Position numbers and translations under genes: made by a program. From NCBI GenBank assembly GCA_903873585.1, contig CAIQOV010000021.1, forward strand, positions 62,001 to 126,000: a stretch of 64,000 nucleotides of DNA, in the 5' to 3' direction. The first letter of the stretch is position 1, and every line of letters starts with the position of its first letter. This DNA is from an uncultured Rhodobacterales bacterium. Its GTDB lineage: Bacteria; Pseudomonadota; Alphaproteobacteria; Rhodobacterales; Rhodobacteraceae. Positions 53,065-62,502 of the stretch are shown here, piece by piece. A model generated the notes under the pieces. It did not search any database. It had not been told where the DNA came from and was given only the letters and a program-made list of their open reading frames with translations.

Positions 53065-55368
53065 TTAGAGTTTAAGCGCGCGCAGTCGCAAGGCGTTGGT
53101 GATGACCGAGACAGAGGACAAGCTCATCGCGGCGGCGGCGATCATGGGCGACAGGACAAGGCCGGTGACGGGGTATAGCAGGCCAGCCGCGATGGGGATG
53201 CACACGGCGTTGTAGCCAAAGGCGAACAGCAGGTTCTGGCGGATATTGCGCATCGTGGCCCGCGACAGGGTGACGGCGCGGGCGATGCCGATCAAGTCCC
53301 CCCCCAGCAGGGTGATGCACGCACTTTCCACCGCCACATCCGATCCCGGACCCATGGCGATGCCCACATCGGCCACGGCCAGCGCGGGGGCATCGTTCAC
53401 ACCGTCGCCCGCCATGGCAACAACATGGCCTTGGGCGCGCAGTTGGGTGACAAGGTCAGCTTTGCCTTCGGGCAGCAGACCCGCGTTGATCTGCGTCAGC
53501 CCCAAGCTTTGCGCCACGGCTTGGGCTGTGGCTTGAGCATCGCCGGTGGCCATCACGATGGTGATGCCTTGGGCGTGCAGTTTGGCCAGCGCTTGGGCGG
53601 TGTTGGGTTTGATGGGATCAGCGGCGGCGATCAGGCCCGACAAGGTGGTGTCTTGGGTTAGGAACATCACGGTCTTGCCCATCGCGCGCAGCGTTTGGGC
53701 TTGGTCTGCGGCCTGCGGGGAAAGGGTGACACCCAGCGTTGCCAGCAAAGCCGCATTGCCCAAGCCCAACCGCGTTGCGCCGTGGTGGGCGACAACGCCC
53801 TGCCCCGCCAAGCTTTCAAAGGCGGTGACGGCGGGAAGGGTCAGGCCCTTATCCCCCGCCGCAGCCAGTATGGCTTTGGCCAAGGGATGGCTTGCGCCTT
53901 GTTCCAGCGCTGCGGCAAGCGTCAGCACAGCGTCAGCGCTGCCAGCGCCCAGATCGACCACATCGCTCACCTCTGGCCGCCCCAGCGTCAGCGTGCCGGT
54001 TTTGTCGATGACCAGCGTATCCACCTTGGCCAAAGCCTCTAGCGCTGCGGCGTCTTTGATCAGCACCCCGACCGAGGCCCCCCGCCCTGCCGCCGTGGTG
54101 ATGGAAATCGGCGTGGCAAGGCCAAGCGCGCAGGGGCAGGCGATGATCAGCACCGACACAGCCGCCGCCATGGCATACAAGAACCCCGGCGTTGGCCCAA
54201 AGATCATCCATCCGGCAAAGGCGGCCAGCGCGACCCCCACCACCGTGGGCACGAACCACGCCGCCACCCTATCGGCCAGTGCTTGAATGGGCGCGCGCGA
54301 ACGGCGGGCGGCGGCGACCATGTCGATGATCTGCGCCAGCACGGTTGCAGCCCCCACCCGTGTGGCGCGCATCACCAGCGTGCCCGATCCGTTCAGCGTG
54401 CCGCCTGTAAGGGCCGCGCCCAGCGTCTTTTCCACGGGCAAGGCTTCGCCCGTCAGCAGGCTTTCATCGACCGAGGAGGCACCTTCCACCACGTCACCAT
54501 CGACCGGCACCTTGTCACCGGCCCGCACCCGCAGCAGGTCGCCTGCGATGATGTTCTCTAGCGGCACTTCAAACGTGCCATCGGGCTGCACGCGAAAGGC
54601 TGTAGCGGGGGCCAGATCCATCAGCGCGCGGATCGCATCGCCGGTACGCGCACGGGCCCGCAGTTCCAGCACTTGGCCCAGAAAGACCAAGGTAATGATG
54701 ACGGATGAGGCTTCAAAATACGTCTCAACCCCCATCGCGCCTTGATAGGCGGGCGGAAAGACCCATGGCGCAAAGGTGGCAAGCAGCGAATAAAGGTAAG
54801 CCGCAGCCACCCCCAGCCCAATCAGTGTCCACATATTGGGGCTGCGATTGAGTAGACTGTCGCGCGCACGTTGGAAAAAGGGCAAGGCGGCCCACAGCAC
54901 AACGGGGCTGGCAAGGGCCGCTTGGGCATAGTTCAGATATGGATGCCACGCCATAGGCAGAGAAAGCCCCAGCATCGGCCCCATGGCCAAGACCACCAAG
55001 GGCACGGACAGGGCCGCCGAAATCCCCATGCGGCGGGTGAAATCGGCCAGTTCGGGCGAGGGCGCGGTAGACGGGGTCATCGGTTCCAACGCCATGCCGC
55101 ATTTGGGGCAGGTGCCGGGGGTGTATTGCACCACTTCTGGGTCCATCGGGCAGGTGTAGAGCACCCCTTTCACCGCCAGCTTGCCGCGCTTCTTGGCATT
55201 GCCGGACAGGTAAAAATATGGGTCGGCCTTAAACCGCGTGCGGCACTTTTCGCCGCAGAAGTGATAGGTCGTGCCCTGATGGTCGTGCTTGCGGCTGGTG
55301 TCGGTGATCTTAACACTCATGCCGCAGACGGGGTCAATTCCAGTGGGGATGTTGGCTGTTTGGTCCAT
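53065..55368 (-). CDS. copA: Copper-transporting P1B-type ATPase with YHS and metal-binding N-domain
   Basis: 767 residues. Exports Cu(I) using ATP. In place of the usual HMA domains, the N-terminus has a YHS domain (DPVCGMSV ... [12 protein letters not shown]) and a small cysteine domain (YTCPMDPEV ... [12 protein letters not shown]). Then come eight membrane segments with the metal motif CPCALG (about 412), the phosphorylation site DKTGTLT (about 453), [10 protein letters not shown] and the TGE actuator loop. ATG 55368 is chosen because AAGGAG lies 6 bases upstream. It follows soeC on the same strand after 76 bp. Confidence 0.94.
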   Translation of the reverse strand: MDQTANIPTGIDPVCGMSVKITDTSRKHDHQGTTYHFCGEKCRTRFKADPYFYLSGNAKKRGKLAVKGVLYTCPMDPEVVQYTPGTCPKCGMALEPMTPSTAPSPELADFTRRMGISAALSVPLVVLAMGPMLGLSLPMAWHPYLNYAQAALASPVVLWAALPFFQRARDSLLNRSPNMWTLIGLGVAAAYLYSLLATFAPWVFPPAYQGAMGVETYFEASSVIITLVFLGQVLELRARARTGDAIRALMDLAPATAFRVQPDGTFEVPLENIIAGDLLRVRAGDKVPVDGDVVEGASSVDESLLTGEALPVEKTLGAALTGGTLNGSGTLVMRATRVGAATVLAQIIDMVAAARRSRAPIQALADRVAAWFVPTVVGVALAAFAGWMIFGPTPGFLYAMAAAVSVLIIACPCALGLATPISITTAAGRGASVGVLIKDAAALEALAKVDTLVIDKTGTLTLGRPEVSDVVDLGAGSADAVLTLAAALEQGASHPLAKAILAAAGDKGLTLPAVTAFESLAGQGVVAHHGATRLGLGNAALLATLGVTLSPQAADQAQTLRAMGKTVMFLTQDTTLSGLIAAADPIKPNTAQALAKLHAQGITIVMATGDAQATAQAVAQSLGLTQINAGLLPEGKADLVTQLRAQGHVVAMAGDGVNDAPALAVADVGIAMGPGSDVAVESACITLLGGDLIGIARAVTLSRATMRNIRQNLLFAFGYNAVCIPIAAGLLYPVTGLVLSPMIAAAAMSLSSVSVITNALRLRALKL

Positions 55369-55444
55369 GGCACGCTCCTTCAAGGTTAGGCCTTCATCGC
55401 GCAACAAGTGCAGCGCGGCCTTGACCTATAGCAAACAGCGCAAC

Positions 55445-56326
55445 TTATCCTTGGCGCTGGCCGTAATACAGCCCCACAACATGTTCCGCCTGCGCAAAGA
55501 ACAACCAGCGCGAGGCGAGAGCGCCTGTCAGGTGAACCAGTGCTGCCAATGAAAAGGTCAACGGGTGGTGGGGCAGACCCACGATCAGCACCGCAGGCAC
55601 AACCGCCGCAGCGCCAAAGGCGATGGGCCACAGGCGGGATAGGTGTTTGCGTGCAACCACATAGATCATCTCGCGCATCAGGTAATTGGGGCTGGTGTGG
55701 GGTTGTTCAAACACGCTTGCCATGCCCACCACGTCAAGCCCTGTGGCCTTGCCCAAGGTTTGACCGCGCTTGGCAAAGGCCACATCGCCCTTGGTTTTAT
55801 GGGCGAAAAGCGCGCCGATCAGGGCGGCGCAGCCAATCAGCGCGGGCAGGGTTTGGCCCGACAACAGCGCGCCCCCTGTCAGTTCAAACGACAAGAACAT
55901 GGCAGGCACGGTCCAGTTGTTCCAGCGCGGCACGGCGGCGATTTGGGCATAGATCATCGAGGTGGTGAAGACCGTGCCGAAACAGGCCACAGCGCCCACA
56001 AGCCCGATCACGCGCGGCCAGCCAAGGCCCAGCCAGTCTGACAAGGCCACGGGGGCCAGCAGCAGAAGGGTTATCACAGCCGCCCAAGCCTCGCGGCTGA
56101 GCCACGAGGTTTTCCATTGGGTAAAGGCCCGCAAGGCGCGCTGCGGGTTGCCAAGGTGAAAGGTCGATGCCGTAAGCCCGCCCACGGCCAAGGCGTAGCC
56201 AAGCCCCCAATGGGCAAAGGCCAGCCAGCCCACGGGCTGCACAAAGCCAGCACCCAAAAAGGCCAAAAGGCCAAAGCCCATGCCAGATAGAACGGTGAAC
56301 GCGATGACTGATGGTGCAGGATTCAT
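55445..56326 (-). CDS. soeC: Membrane anchor subunit of sulfite dehydrogenase (DmsC/SoeC-like)
   Basis: 293 residues with about eight membrane segments (VIAFTVLSGMGFGLLAFLGAGF, AFHWGLGYAL-type segment, and others), typical of DmsC/NrfD-like quinol-interacting anchors. NPQRALRAFTQWKTSWLSREA is a family-like loop. It should pass electrons from the iron-sulfur subunit to quinone. ATG 56326 overlaps the soeB stop as ATGA; the upstream in-frame ATG would lie inside soeB. Confidence 0.85.
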   Translation of the reverse strand: MNPAPSVIAFTVLSGMGFGLLAFLGAGFVQPVGWLAFAHWGLGYALAVGGLTASTFHLGNPQRALRAFTQWKTSWLSREAWAAVITLLLLAPVALSDWLGLGWPRVIGLVGAVACFGTVFTTSMIYAQIAAVPRWNNWTVPAMFLSFELTGGALLSGQTLPALIGCAALIGALFAHKTKGDVAFAKRGQTLGKATGLDVVGMASVFEQPHTSPNYLMREMIYVVARKHLSRLWPIAFGAAAVVPAVLIVGLPHHPLTFSLAALVHLTGALASRWLFFAQAEHVVGLYYGQRQG

Positions 56327-57063
56327 CCCAATTTCCCCAAAACTTTGTCGAGCCACCCTGCAAAGCCCGTGGCTTGAATGTCTAGCAGCGGGGCCAAAAG
56401 GCTGGCCTCTTGCGGGACGTCTTTCTTGCGCGGGGCGAGGTATTTGTTGGTCGGCTTGGTTTTCAGATCAGGCATCAGATCATAGCCGCCCCGTTCGGCC
56501 ACCAGTTTGGACACGTGGCTTTCAGGGTCGGCAAAGTCGCCAAAGTGGCGCGCGCCTGTCGGGCAGGTGCGCACGCAGGCGGGTTCGCGGTCTTCCTCGG
56601 GCAGGTTCTCGTTATAGATGCGGTCAACGCATAGGGTGCATTTCTTCATCACCCCCGCCGCCTGATCCAATTCGCGCGCACCGTAAGGGCAGGCCCAAGC
56701 GCAAAGGCCGCAGCCAATGCAGGCGTCTTCGTTGACCAGAACGATGCCGTCTTCGGTGCGCTTGTAGCTGGCCCCCGTGGGGCAGACAGTCACGCAAGGC
56801 GCATCTTCGCAATGCAGGCAGGACCGTGGGAAGTTGACGATCTGGGCTGCGCCCACATCAGGTTGCACCTGATAGCTGTGCACGCGGTTTAAGAACGTGC
56901 CCGAAGGGTCTGATCCATAGGGGTTTTGGTCTGACAGCGCAGCCCCGTAGCCCTGATCGTTCCAGCCCTTACAGGCGGTGACGCAAGCCTGACAGCCAAC
57001 GCAAGTGTCAAGGTCAATCACCAGCCCCAGTTTCTTGTCGGTATGGGTGGGAAGTTGGGTCAT
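56323..57063 (-). CDS. soeB: Four-cluster ferredoxin subunit of sulfite dehydrogenase
   Basis: 246 residues. Carries four cysteine clusters for 4Fe-4S centres: DLDTCVGCQACVTACKGWN near the N-terminus, CLHCEDAPCVTVCPTGA, CIGCGLCAWACPYGA, and CTLCVDRI with ACVRTCPTGAR. It links the molybdenum subunit to the membrane anchor. It has no twin-arginine signal, so it is cytoplasmic. It overlaps soeA by 4 bases and soeC by 4 bases. Confidence 0.9.
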   Translation of the reverse strand: MTQLPTHTDKKLGLVIDLDTCVGCQACVTACKGWNDQGYGAALSDQNPYGSDPSGTFLNRVHSYQVQPDVGAAQIVNFPRSCLHCEDAPCVTVCPTGASYKRTEDGIVLVNEDACIGCGLCAWACPYGARELDQAAGVMKKCTLCVDRIYNENLPEEDREPACVRTCPTGARHFGDFADPESHVSKLVAERGGYDLMPDLKTKPTNKYLAPRKKDVPQEASLLAPLLDIQATGFAGWLDKVLGKLG

Positions 57064-59846
57064 GCGCGGTCCTGTCCCTGCGGCACCACTCGGGGGATAG
57101 GTGCGAAATCGGGCGAGGCGTGTTCCATCGGCCCGACATTTTCGATCCGCACCCGCAGATCAAACCAAGCGGCTTGGCCTGTGACAGGATCGGAATTGGA
57201 ATAACGCATCCCGTCACCCTTTTCGGGCAGAAGTTCGGAAATGAGGTGGTTGAGCAAGAAACCCTGATTGGCCTCTGGCGCATCGTCATCCAATGCCCAA
57301 GCACCCTTGCGTTTGCCGATGGCGTTCCATGTCCACACCGTGTTTTCGTTCAGCGCCGCCATATGGGCCACGGGCACGGTGATGCCGCCGTTGGGCGAAG
57401 AGACGCGCGCATAGTCGCCGTCTTTGAACCCTTGCGCCTCCCAAATCTTGGTCGGCACATACAGAAAGTTGCGCCCCCTGATCTGGCGCAGCCATGCGTT
57501 CTGGCTGCCCCAAGAATGGTACATATCCATCGGCCGCTGTGTCAGCGCGTGCACCGGATAGCCCCAACCCGACGCTTCCAAATCGCCAAAGGGCGGATAC
57601 CAGATCGGCAGCGGGTCCATCGCTTGGATCAACCTTGCGCGCAGATGGTCGGGCGGCTGAATCGCCCCGTGCCCTTCGGCGGCCAGTTGAAACTTGCGCA
57701 TCGGTTCGGACCAGATGTTGAACAGGTAAGGCTGCGGGCTTTCGTAGAACGAGGTTTGCACCGCCCAGTTCTGATAAGCCATGTTCCAAGGCTTAAAGAA
57801 CCGCCCCTCCTCTGGCACATGGGCCTGATAAAACCCACCGTTTTCGATATAGGCGGCGATTTGATCGGGGTTGGCATCGCCCCTGCCCTCTTTATCGCCA
57901 TCTGCGCCGCGAAAGCCAATCAAGGGGCCAACGCCGGGGCGGCGGATGTGGTTTTGGATATAGTCGGCGTAGTCTTTGAACTTGGGGCCGCCATCGGCAT
58001 TGACCATCGGGGCCAGCCCCAACCTAGCGCCTAGGTCTAGCAGAACCGACTGAAAGCCGCGCACATCACGGTCGGGTTCACTCACCGGCCAGCGGATGCT
58101 GTCACCGGCAGCGTCAGGCTCGCTGATCGGGCGATCCAGCAGGCTGATGCAATCGTGGCGTTCCAGATAGGTCGTATCGGGCAGGATCAGATCGGCATAG
58201 GCCACCATTTCGGATGCATAGGCATCGGAATAGATGATGCGCGGGATCATGTAGTCGCCGCTTTCGTCTTTGTCGGTCAACATCTCCATCACTTTGGTGG
58301 TGTTCATCGACGAGTTCCACGCCATGTTCGCCATATACAAAAACAGCGTGTCGATGCGGTAGGGGTCGCCCGCATGGGCGTTGGGGATCAGCATATGCAT
58401 CAGGCCGTGGGCAGAAAAGGGGTTCTCCCACGTAAAGGCCTTGTCTATGCGCGCCGGAGAACCATCGTCTTTCAGCGCCAGTTGTTCTGGCCCGCGCACA
58501 TAGCCCAAGTGCGGGCCTGACAGGGGTTTGCCGGGGGCGGTGACGAAATGGGGTGTTGGGTGCGCTTCGACCGGTTTGGGATAGGGCGGCTTGAAACGGT
58601 AGCCGCCGGGAGTTTCCACCGTGCCCAGCACGATCTGCAACAGATGCAGCGCGCGGGCGGTTTGAAAGCCGTTGGAATGGGCCGAAATGCCGCGCATGGC
58701 GTGGAACGACACGGGGCGGCCCAGCATGGTGTCGTGGGTGTCACCGCGAAAATCTGTCCAAGGCTGTTTGATTTCAATCGCTTGGTTAAAGGCCACATCG
58801 GCCAGTTCCGCCGCCAAGGCGCGGATGCGTGCGGCGGGAATGCCGCAACGGGCGGCCACAGCCTCTGGCGCGTATTCGGGGGCAAGGTAGCGTTCGGCCA
58901 TGTGCTGAAACACGGTGCGATGACCCTGCCATGTGGCCCCCAAATCAGGCTGCACGCCTTTGCCATCCCAAGGGGCCGGCGCGCCTGTGCGCTTGTCGAT
59001 CACAAAGGGCTGGCTTTCGGCATTCTTCAGGATCAGGCCCTTTTCAGGGCCTTCGGCTTCATTCACCAGCAAAGGCGCGTTGGTCCAGCGGGCGAGATAC
59101 TCTAGATCAACCTTGCCCGCCTGCAACAGGCAATGCAGCAGCGACAGGATCAGCAGGCCATCGGTGCCCGGCGTGATGCCATACCAATCGTCAGCAATCG
59201 CGTTGTAGCCGGTTCTGATCGGGTTCACCCCAATCACCCGCGCCCCGCGCCCTTTGAGCTTACCCAGACCCATCTTGATCGGGTTGGAATCGTGATCTTC
59301 GGCCACGCCGAACATCACGAACAGCTTGGTGCGCTCCCAATCGGGCTGGCCAAATTCCCAAAAGGCCCCACCGATGGTGTAAATCCCGCCCGCCGCCATG
59401 TTCACGCTGCAAAAGCCGCCGTGGGCTGCGTAGTTCGGCGTGCCAAAGGCCTGCGCCCACCAGCCGGTGAAAGATTGGCTTTGATCGCGCCCTGTAAAGA
59501 AGGCCAGCTTTTCCGGCGCGGTTTCGCGCAAGGGTTTCATCCATGACACGGCTAGGTCTAGCGCCTCGTCCCACGAGATCGGCTCAAACGCGCCCGACCC
59601 GCGCGGGCCAACCCGCTTCAGCGGCTGTTGCAAGCGGCTAGGGGCTGTCACCTGCATGATGCCCGAAGCGCCCTTGGCACACAGCACGCCCTTGTTGACC
59701 GGATGGTCGCGGTTGCCCTCGATATAGCTGACTTTGCCCGATTTCATGTGCACGTTGATGCCGCAGCGGCAGGCGCACATGTAGCAGGTCGTCTTGCGCA
59801 CCTCGTCCGAGACGGCGGGGCTGGTGTTTATCAGAGGCGCGTTCAT
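57060..59846 (-). CDS. soeA: Molybdopterin oxidoreductase, SoeA-type sulfite dehydrogenase subunit
   Basis: 928 residues, DMSO-reductase superfamily. 4Fe-4S site near the N-terminus (CYMCACRCGINV ... GVLCAKGASG), then bis-MGD domains (GRDQSQSFTGWW, GVNPIRTGYNAIAD, SDAYASEMVAYADLILPDTTYLERHD) and the C-terminal MopB dinucleotide-binding domain. It starts MNAPLINTSPAVSDE with no Tat signal. This points to a cytoplasm-facing enzyme such as SoeABC rather than periplasmic DmsA/PsrA. Clustering with xsc and tauE supports sulfite as the substrate. A thiosulfate/polysulfide or DMSO role is the main alternative. Confidence 0.85.
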   Translation of the reverse strand: MNAPLINTSPAVSDEVRKTTCYMCACRCGINVHMKSGKVSYIEGNRDHPVNKGVLCAKGASGIMQVTAPSRLQQPLKRVGPRGSGAFEPISWDEALDLAVSWMKPLRETAPEKLAFFTGRDQSQSFTGWWAQAFGTPNYAAHGGFCSVNMAAGGIYTIGGAFWEFGQPDWERTKLFVMFGVAEDHDSNPIKMGLGKLKGRGARVIGVNPIRTGYNAIADDWYGITPGTDGLLILSLLHCLLQAGKVDLEYLARWTNAPLLVNEAEGPEKGLILKNAESQPFVIDKRTGAPAPWDGKGVQPDLGATWQGHRTVFQHMAERYLAPEYAPEAVAARCGIPAARIRALAAELADVAFNQAIEIKQPWTDFRGDTHDTMLGRPVSFHAMRGISAHSNGFQTARALHLLQIVLGTVETPGGYRFKPPYPKPVEAHPTPHFVTAPGKPLSGPHLGYVRGPEQLALKDDGSPARIDKAFTWENPFSAHGLMHMLIPNAHAGDPYRIDTLFLYMANMAWNSSMNTTKVMEMLTDKDESGDYMIPRIIYSDAYASEMVAYADLILPDTTYLERHDCISLLDRPISEPDAAGDSIRWPVSEPDRDVRGFQSVLLDLGARLGLAPMVNADGGPKFKDYADYIQNHIRRPGVGPLIGFRGADGDKEGRGDANPDQIAAYIENGGFYQAHVPEEGRFFKPWNMAYQNWAVQTSFYESPQPYLFNIWSEPMRKFQLAAEGHGAIQPPDHLRARLIQAMDPLPIWYPPFGDLEASGWGYPVHALTQRPMDMYHSWGSQNAWLRQIRGRNFLYVPTKIWEAQGFKDGDYARVSSPNGGITVPVAHMAALNENTVWTWNAIGKRKGAWALDDDAPEANQGFLLNHLISELLPEKGDGMRYSNSDPVTGQAAWFDLRVRIENVGPMEHASPDFAPIPRVVPQGQDRA

Positions 59847-59944
59847 GGCCGTCCTTTACGATCTGCTCTTTGGGAATATTATCGTGAGATTTCGCCGCTT
59901 TGCTAGGCCATTTTCCCGATAAGCGCCCATTCTTTGGAACTTCA

Positions 59945-60964
59945 TCAGCCCGCCATCAACGCCAGCGCGTCAATGGCGATTTGCTTTTCTTCTTCGGCAG
60001 GCACCACCACGGCGCGGGGGGCACCGGCCCAATCCAGCCCTTGGGTGATGCGGTCGCGCACCAAGGTGTCATTCTCGCCAATGCCGCCGGTGAAGGCCAA
60101 CAGATCGACCCCGCCCATCGCCGCAATCATCGACCCTGCATGGCGGATCGCCCAATAGATAAAGTGGTCAATCGCAAAGCGCGCTTCTGGCGTTCCCGCT
60201 TCGTGCAAAGCACGCATATCAGCCACACCGCCCAAACCCAGCAGGCCCGAGGCGCGGTTCACGATCTGCGCCGCCCCTTCCAGCCCATGCACCTCGGCCA
60301 GTTTCAGCACGGCGTTCGCGTCAATATTGCCGCTGCGCGTGCCCATGGTTAGGCCAGAGACGGGGGAGTAGCCCATGGTTGTCGCAACCGAAGCGCCATT
60401 GAGGATGGCACAAAGTGACGCGCCATTGCCCAAATGCAGCCCCAGCACGCGCTTGGGCAAGTCGCCCTGCGTGCGAAGGTTGCGCACCAAACTGGCGTAG
60501 CTGATCCCGTGGAACCCATAGCGGCGCAGACCCAAATCCTCGGCCTCTTTGGGCAAGGCATAGCGGGTCGCGACATCTGGGTTGGTGGCGTGAAAGCCGG
60601 TGTCAAAGCTGGCATATTGCGGCAAATCGGGCGCTAATCGCGCCAAAGCCTCTATCCCCGTCAGGTTGGCGGGATTGTGCAAGGGGGCAAGGGGGATGCA
60701 AGCACGGATGCCGTCTAGAACGGCAGGGGTAACGCGCAGCGTGTGGGTCAGATCGCGGCCACCATGCACCACACGGTGGGCAGCACCCGACAGTTGGGCG
60801 GGGGTGATAGCCATCTCGGCCAGCCCCTGCTCCAAAGCGTCCAGATGCGTTGCCGCCCCGCCCGTGCCGATCCGTTCCGCCCGCGCCTGCGCGACTTGGG
60901 CCAAACCTGCGTCAAACACCGCAAGCTTAAGCGAGGATGATCCGGCATTGACGACCAGCAGCAT
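59945..60964 (-). CDS. ackA: Acetate kinase (short form)
   Basis: 339 residues, about 55 fewer than typical AckA. ASKHA-fold signatures are kept: LLVVNAGSSSLKLAVFD, HRVVHGGRDLT, PLAPLHNPANL, ASFDTGFHA, RYGFHGISY, LHLGNGASL, MGYSPVSGLTMGTRSGN and AFTGGIGEND. It would convert acetyl phosphate, the Xsc product, to acetate with ATP formation. Its ATG directly abuts the tauE stop, so it belongs to the xsc transcription unit. Confidence 0.92.
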   Translation of the reverse strand: MLLVVNAGSSSLKLAVFDAGLAQVAQARAERIGTGGAATHLDALEQGLAEMAITPAQLSGAAHRVVHGGRDLTHTLRVTPAVLDGIRACIPLAPLHNPANLTGIEALARLAPDLPQYASFDTGFHATNPDVATRYALPKEAEDLGLRRYGFHGISYASLVRNLRTQGDLPKRVLGLHLGNGASLCAILNGASVATTMGYSPVSGLTMGTRSGNIDANAVLKLAEVHGLEGAAQIVNRASGLLGLGGVADMRALHEAGTPEARFAIDHFIYWAIRHAGSMIAAMGGVDLLAFTGGIGENDTLVRDRITQGLDWAGAPRAVVVPAEEEKQIAIDALALMAG

Positions 60965-61708
60965 TCACAACACCGATTTCAACAGGCCAAGTGCTGCCAG
61001 CCCCGCCAGCAGCAAAATCGCAAAGCGGCGAAAATCCTGCGGATCGGTGCGCAGAAAATGGCGGCTGCCCAGCCAGTTGGCCAAGAACACCAAGGGCAAC
61101 CCGATGAGCGATATCCAAAGCGTGTCCCATGTCACCATGCCGTTCCACCAATAGATCGGCGCGGAATACAGGTCGAGCATGGGGAAATAGGCCACCAAGG
61201 TCGCACGAAACACCGCAGGCGACATGGCTTGGGCGGCAAAGAAGGCCGCCACCGGCAAGCCCCCCATCCCCGGCGCATTGGCAAGGCCCGACACCAAGCC
61301 CGCGCCCAGATTGGCCACTGGCCCAACGGTGCCGCGCAGCTTCCAGCCCGCCAGCAAAATCAGGCTCATCGCCAGCACATAGCCCGAAATCACCGCCCGC
61401 GCGGCATCTTCCGAGATTGAGGTCAGCGCCCAAATGCCAATCGGCATCCCCACCATCGCGCCCACCAGCAGCAAGCCCACACGGCGCCAATCAATATCTT
61501 TCCAGATGCCAGACAGTGCTTGCCCCGTCATCACGGTTTCCCACACCACCACCACCGCCACAAAATGCAGCGGGTTGGTAACAAGGGCCGAAGATGCAAT
61601 CGTCAGGGCCGAAAAGCCAAAGCCGGAATAGCCGCGCACAAAGCCCGCAACCAAGACGGTAACGGCCATCCAGCCCAGGCCGATGGGCGACAGATCAAAC
61701 GGGATCAC
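60965..61708 (-). CDS. tauE: TauE/SafE-family sulfite exporter
   Basis: 247 residues, about eight membrane segments in two halves (MAVTVLVAGFVRGYSGFGFSAL, ANLGAGLVSGLANAPGMGGLPVAAFF), the family signature. Members export sulfite or sulfoacetate-type anions. The GTG start overlaps the phnX stop. Next to xsc, it most likely removes the sulfite that Xsc releases, in parallel with oxidation by SoeABC. Confidence 0.9.
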   Translation of the reverse strand: MIPFDLSPIGLGWMAVTVLVAGFVRGYSGFGFSALTIASSALVTNPLHFVAVVVVWETVMTGQALSGIWKDIDWRRVGLLLVGAMVGMPIGIWALTSISEDAARAVISGYVLAMSLILLAGWKLRGTVGPVANLGAGLVSGLANAPGMGGLPVAAFFAAQAMSPAVFRATLVAYFPMLDLYSAPIYWWNGMVTWDTLWISLIGLPLVFLANWLGSRHFLRTDPQDFRRFAILLLAGLAALGLLKSVL

Positions 61709-62502
61709 GGACGCTCGCCGCGCGCCAAACGCCCTTCGATGTCATCCAGAACGGCATCCATATCGGCCACGGAATCAATGACATAATGCGCGCCGGTGCG
61801 GCGCAGATCGGCATAGGCGGCATCGCGCATCTTGGCGAATTCTGCCGGTGTCAACGCCGCCGTTTCCGCAGGGTTCAGCCCGAAAGCATTGCCCGAAACG
61901 GCCACCCCAACGGTCCAGCAACCCGCATTCAAGCCTTCGCCAATGCCCACGCCGGTGTCATCGACCTTGACAACCGTATGCGCCGGCCAAACGCCCAAAT
62001 CCAGAAAGGTGCGGTACATCATCATCGCCGAGGGCCGCGCTTCGGACAGATCGCCGGCGCAGACCAGATTGTCAGGCGCGTAGCCCTGCGCTGCCGCCAA
62101 GGGCAGCACCTTGGCCATGATAGACCGAGTGTATCCCGTGGTTGACCCGATCTTCATGCCCCGCGCGCGCATCCGGTTGATGGCAGGCACAGCGCCTTCG
62201 ATCATGGTGCAATAGTCGGTCACGGCTTCCACGTTCATCGGCACAAACACCTCATAAACGCGGTCAATCGCCGCTTCATCGGGGGCCGCGCCTTGCGCCT
62301 TTTCCCAAGCCGCAGCAATGCGGGGCACGGCCATCAGCGTTTTGATATGGTCGCGCTTGGCCATGCCCATCGGGCCACGGGCTTCGGCCACTGTAATGTC
62401 GACGCCAAACTGCTTGAAGGTCTTCACAAAAACCCCCATCGGCGCTTGGCTGCCGTGGTCAATCACGGTGCCCGCCCAATCAAATACCGCCGCTTTTAAC
62501 AT
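61705..62502 (-). CDS. phnX: Phosphonoacetaldehyde hydrolase (phosphonatase)
   Basis: 265 residues, HAD superfamily. Splits phosphonoacetaldehyde into acetaldehyde and phosphate. Nucleophile region VFDWAGTVIDHG (Asp 8), the cap-domain Schiff-base lysine in MGMAKRDHIKTL (about 49), IGSTTGYTRSIM and the C-terminal VKVDDTGVGIGEGLNAG all match phosphonatase. ATG 62502 overlaps the preceding oxidoreductase stop as TGATG, with GGGAGA upstream. It overlaps tauE by 4 bases. Confidence 0.93.
   Translation of the reverse strand: MLKAAVFDWAGTVIDHGSQAPMGVFVKTFKQFGVDITVAEARGPMGMAKRDHIKTLMAVPRIAAAWEKAQGAAPDEAAIDRVYEVFVPMNVEAVTDYCTMIEGAVPAINRMRARGMKIGSTTGYTRSIMAKVLPLAAAQGYAPDNLVCAGDLSEARPSAMMMYRTFLDLGVWPAHTVVKVDDTGVGIGEGLNAGCWTVGVAVSGNAFGLNPAETAALTPAEFAKMRDAAYADLRRTGAHYVIDSVADMDAVLDDIEGRLARGERP

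Noticed and set aside
55369-55444. TTGACCTATAGC stretch upstream of copA as a possible CueR site
   Set aside because: The matching second half of a CueR/MerR dyad and a 19-20 bp promoter spacing are not present.
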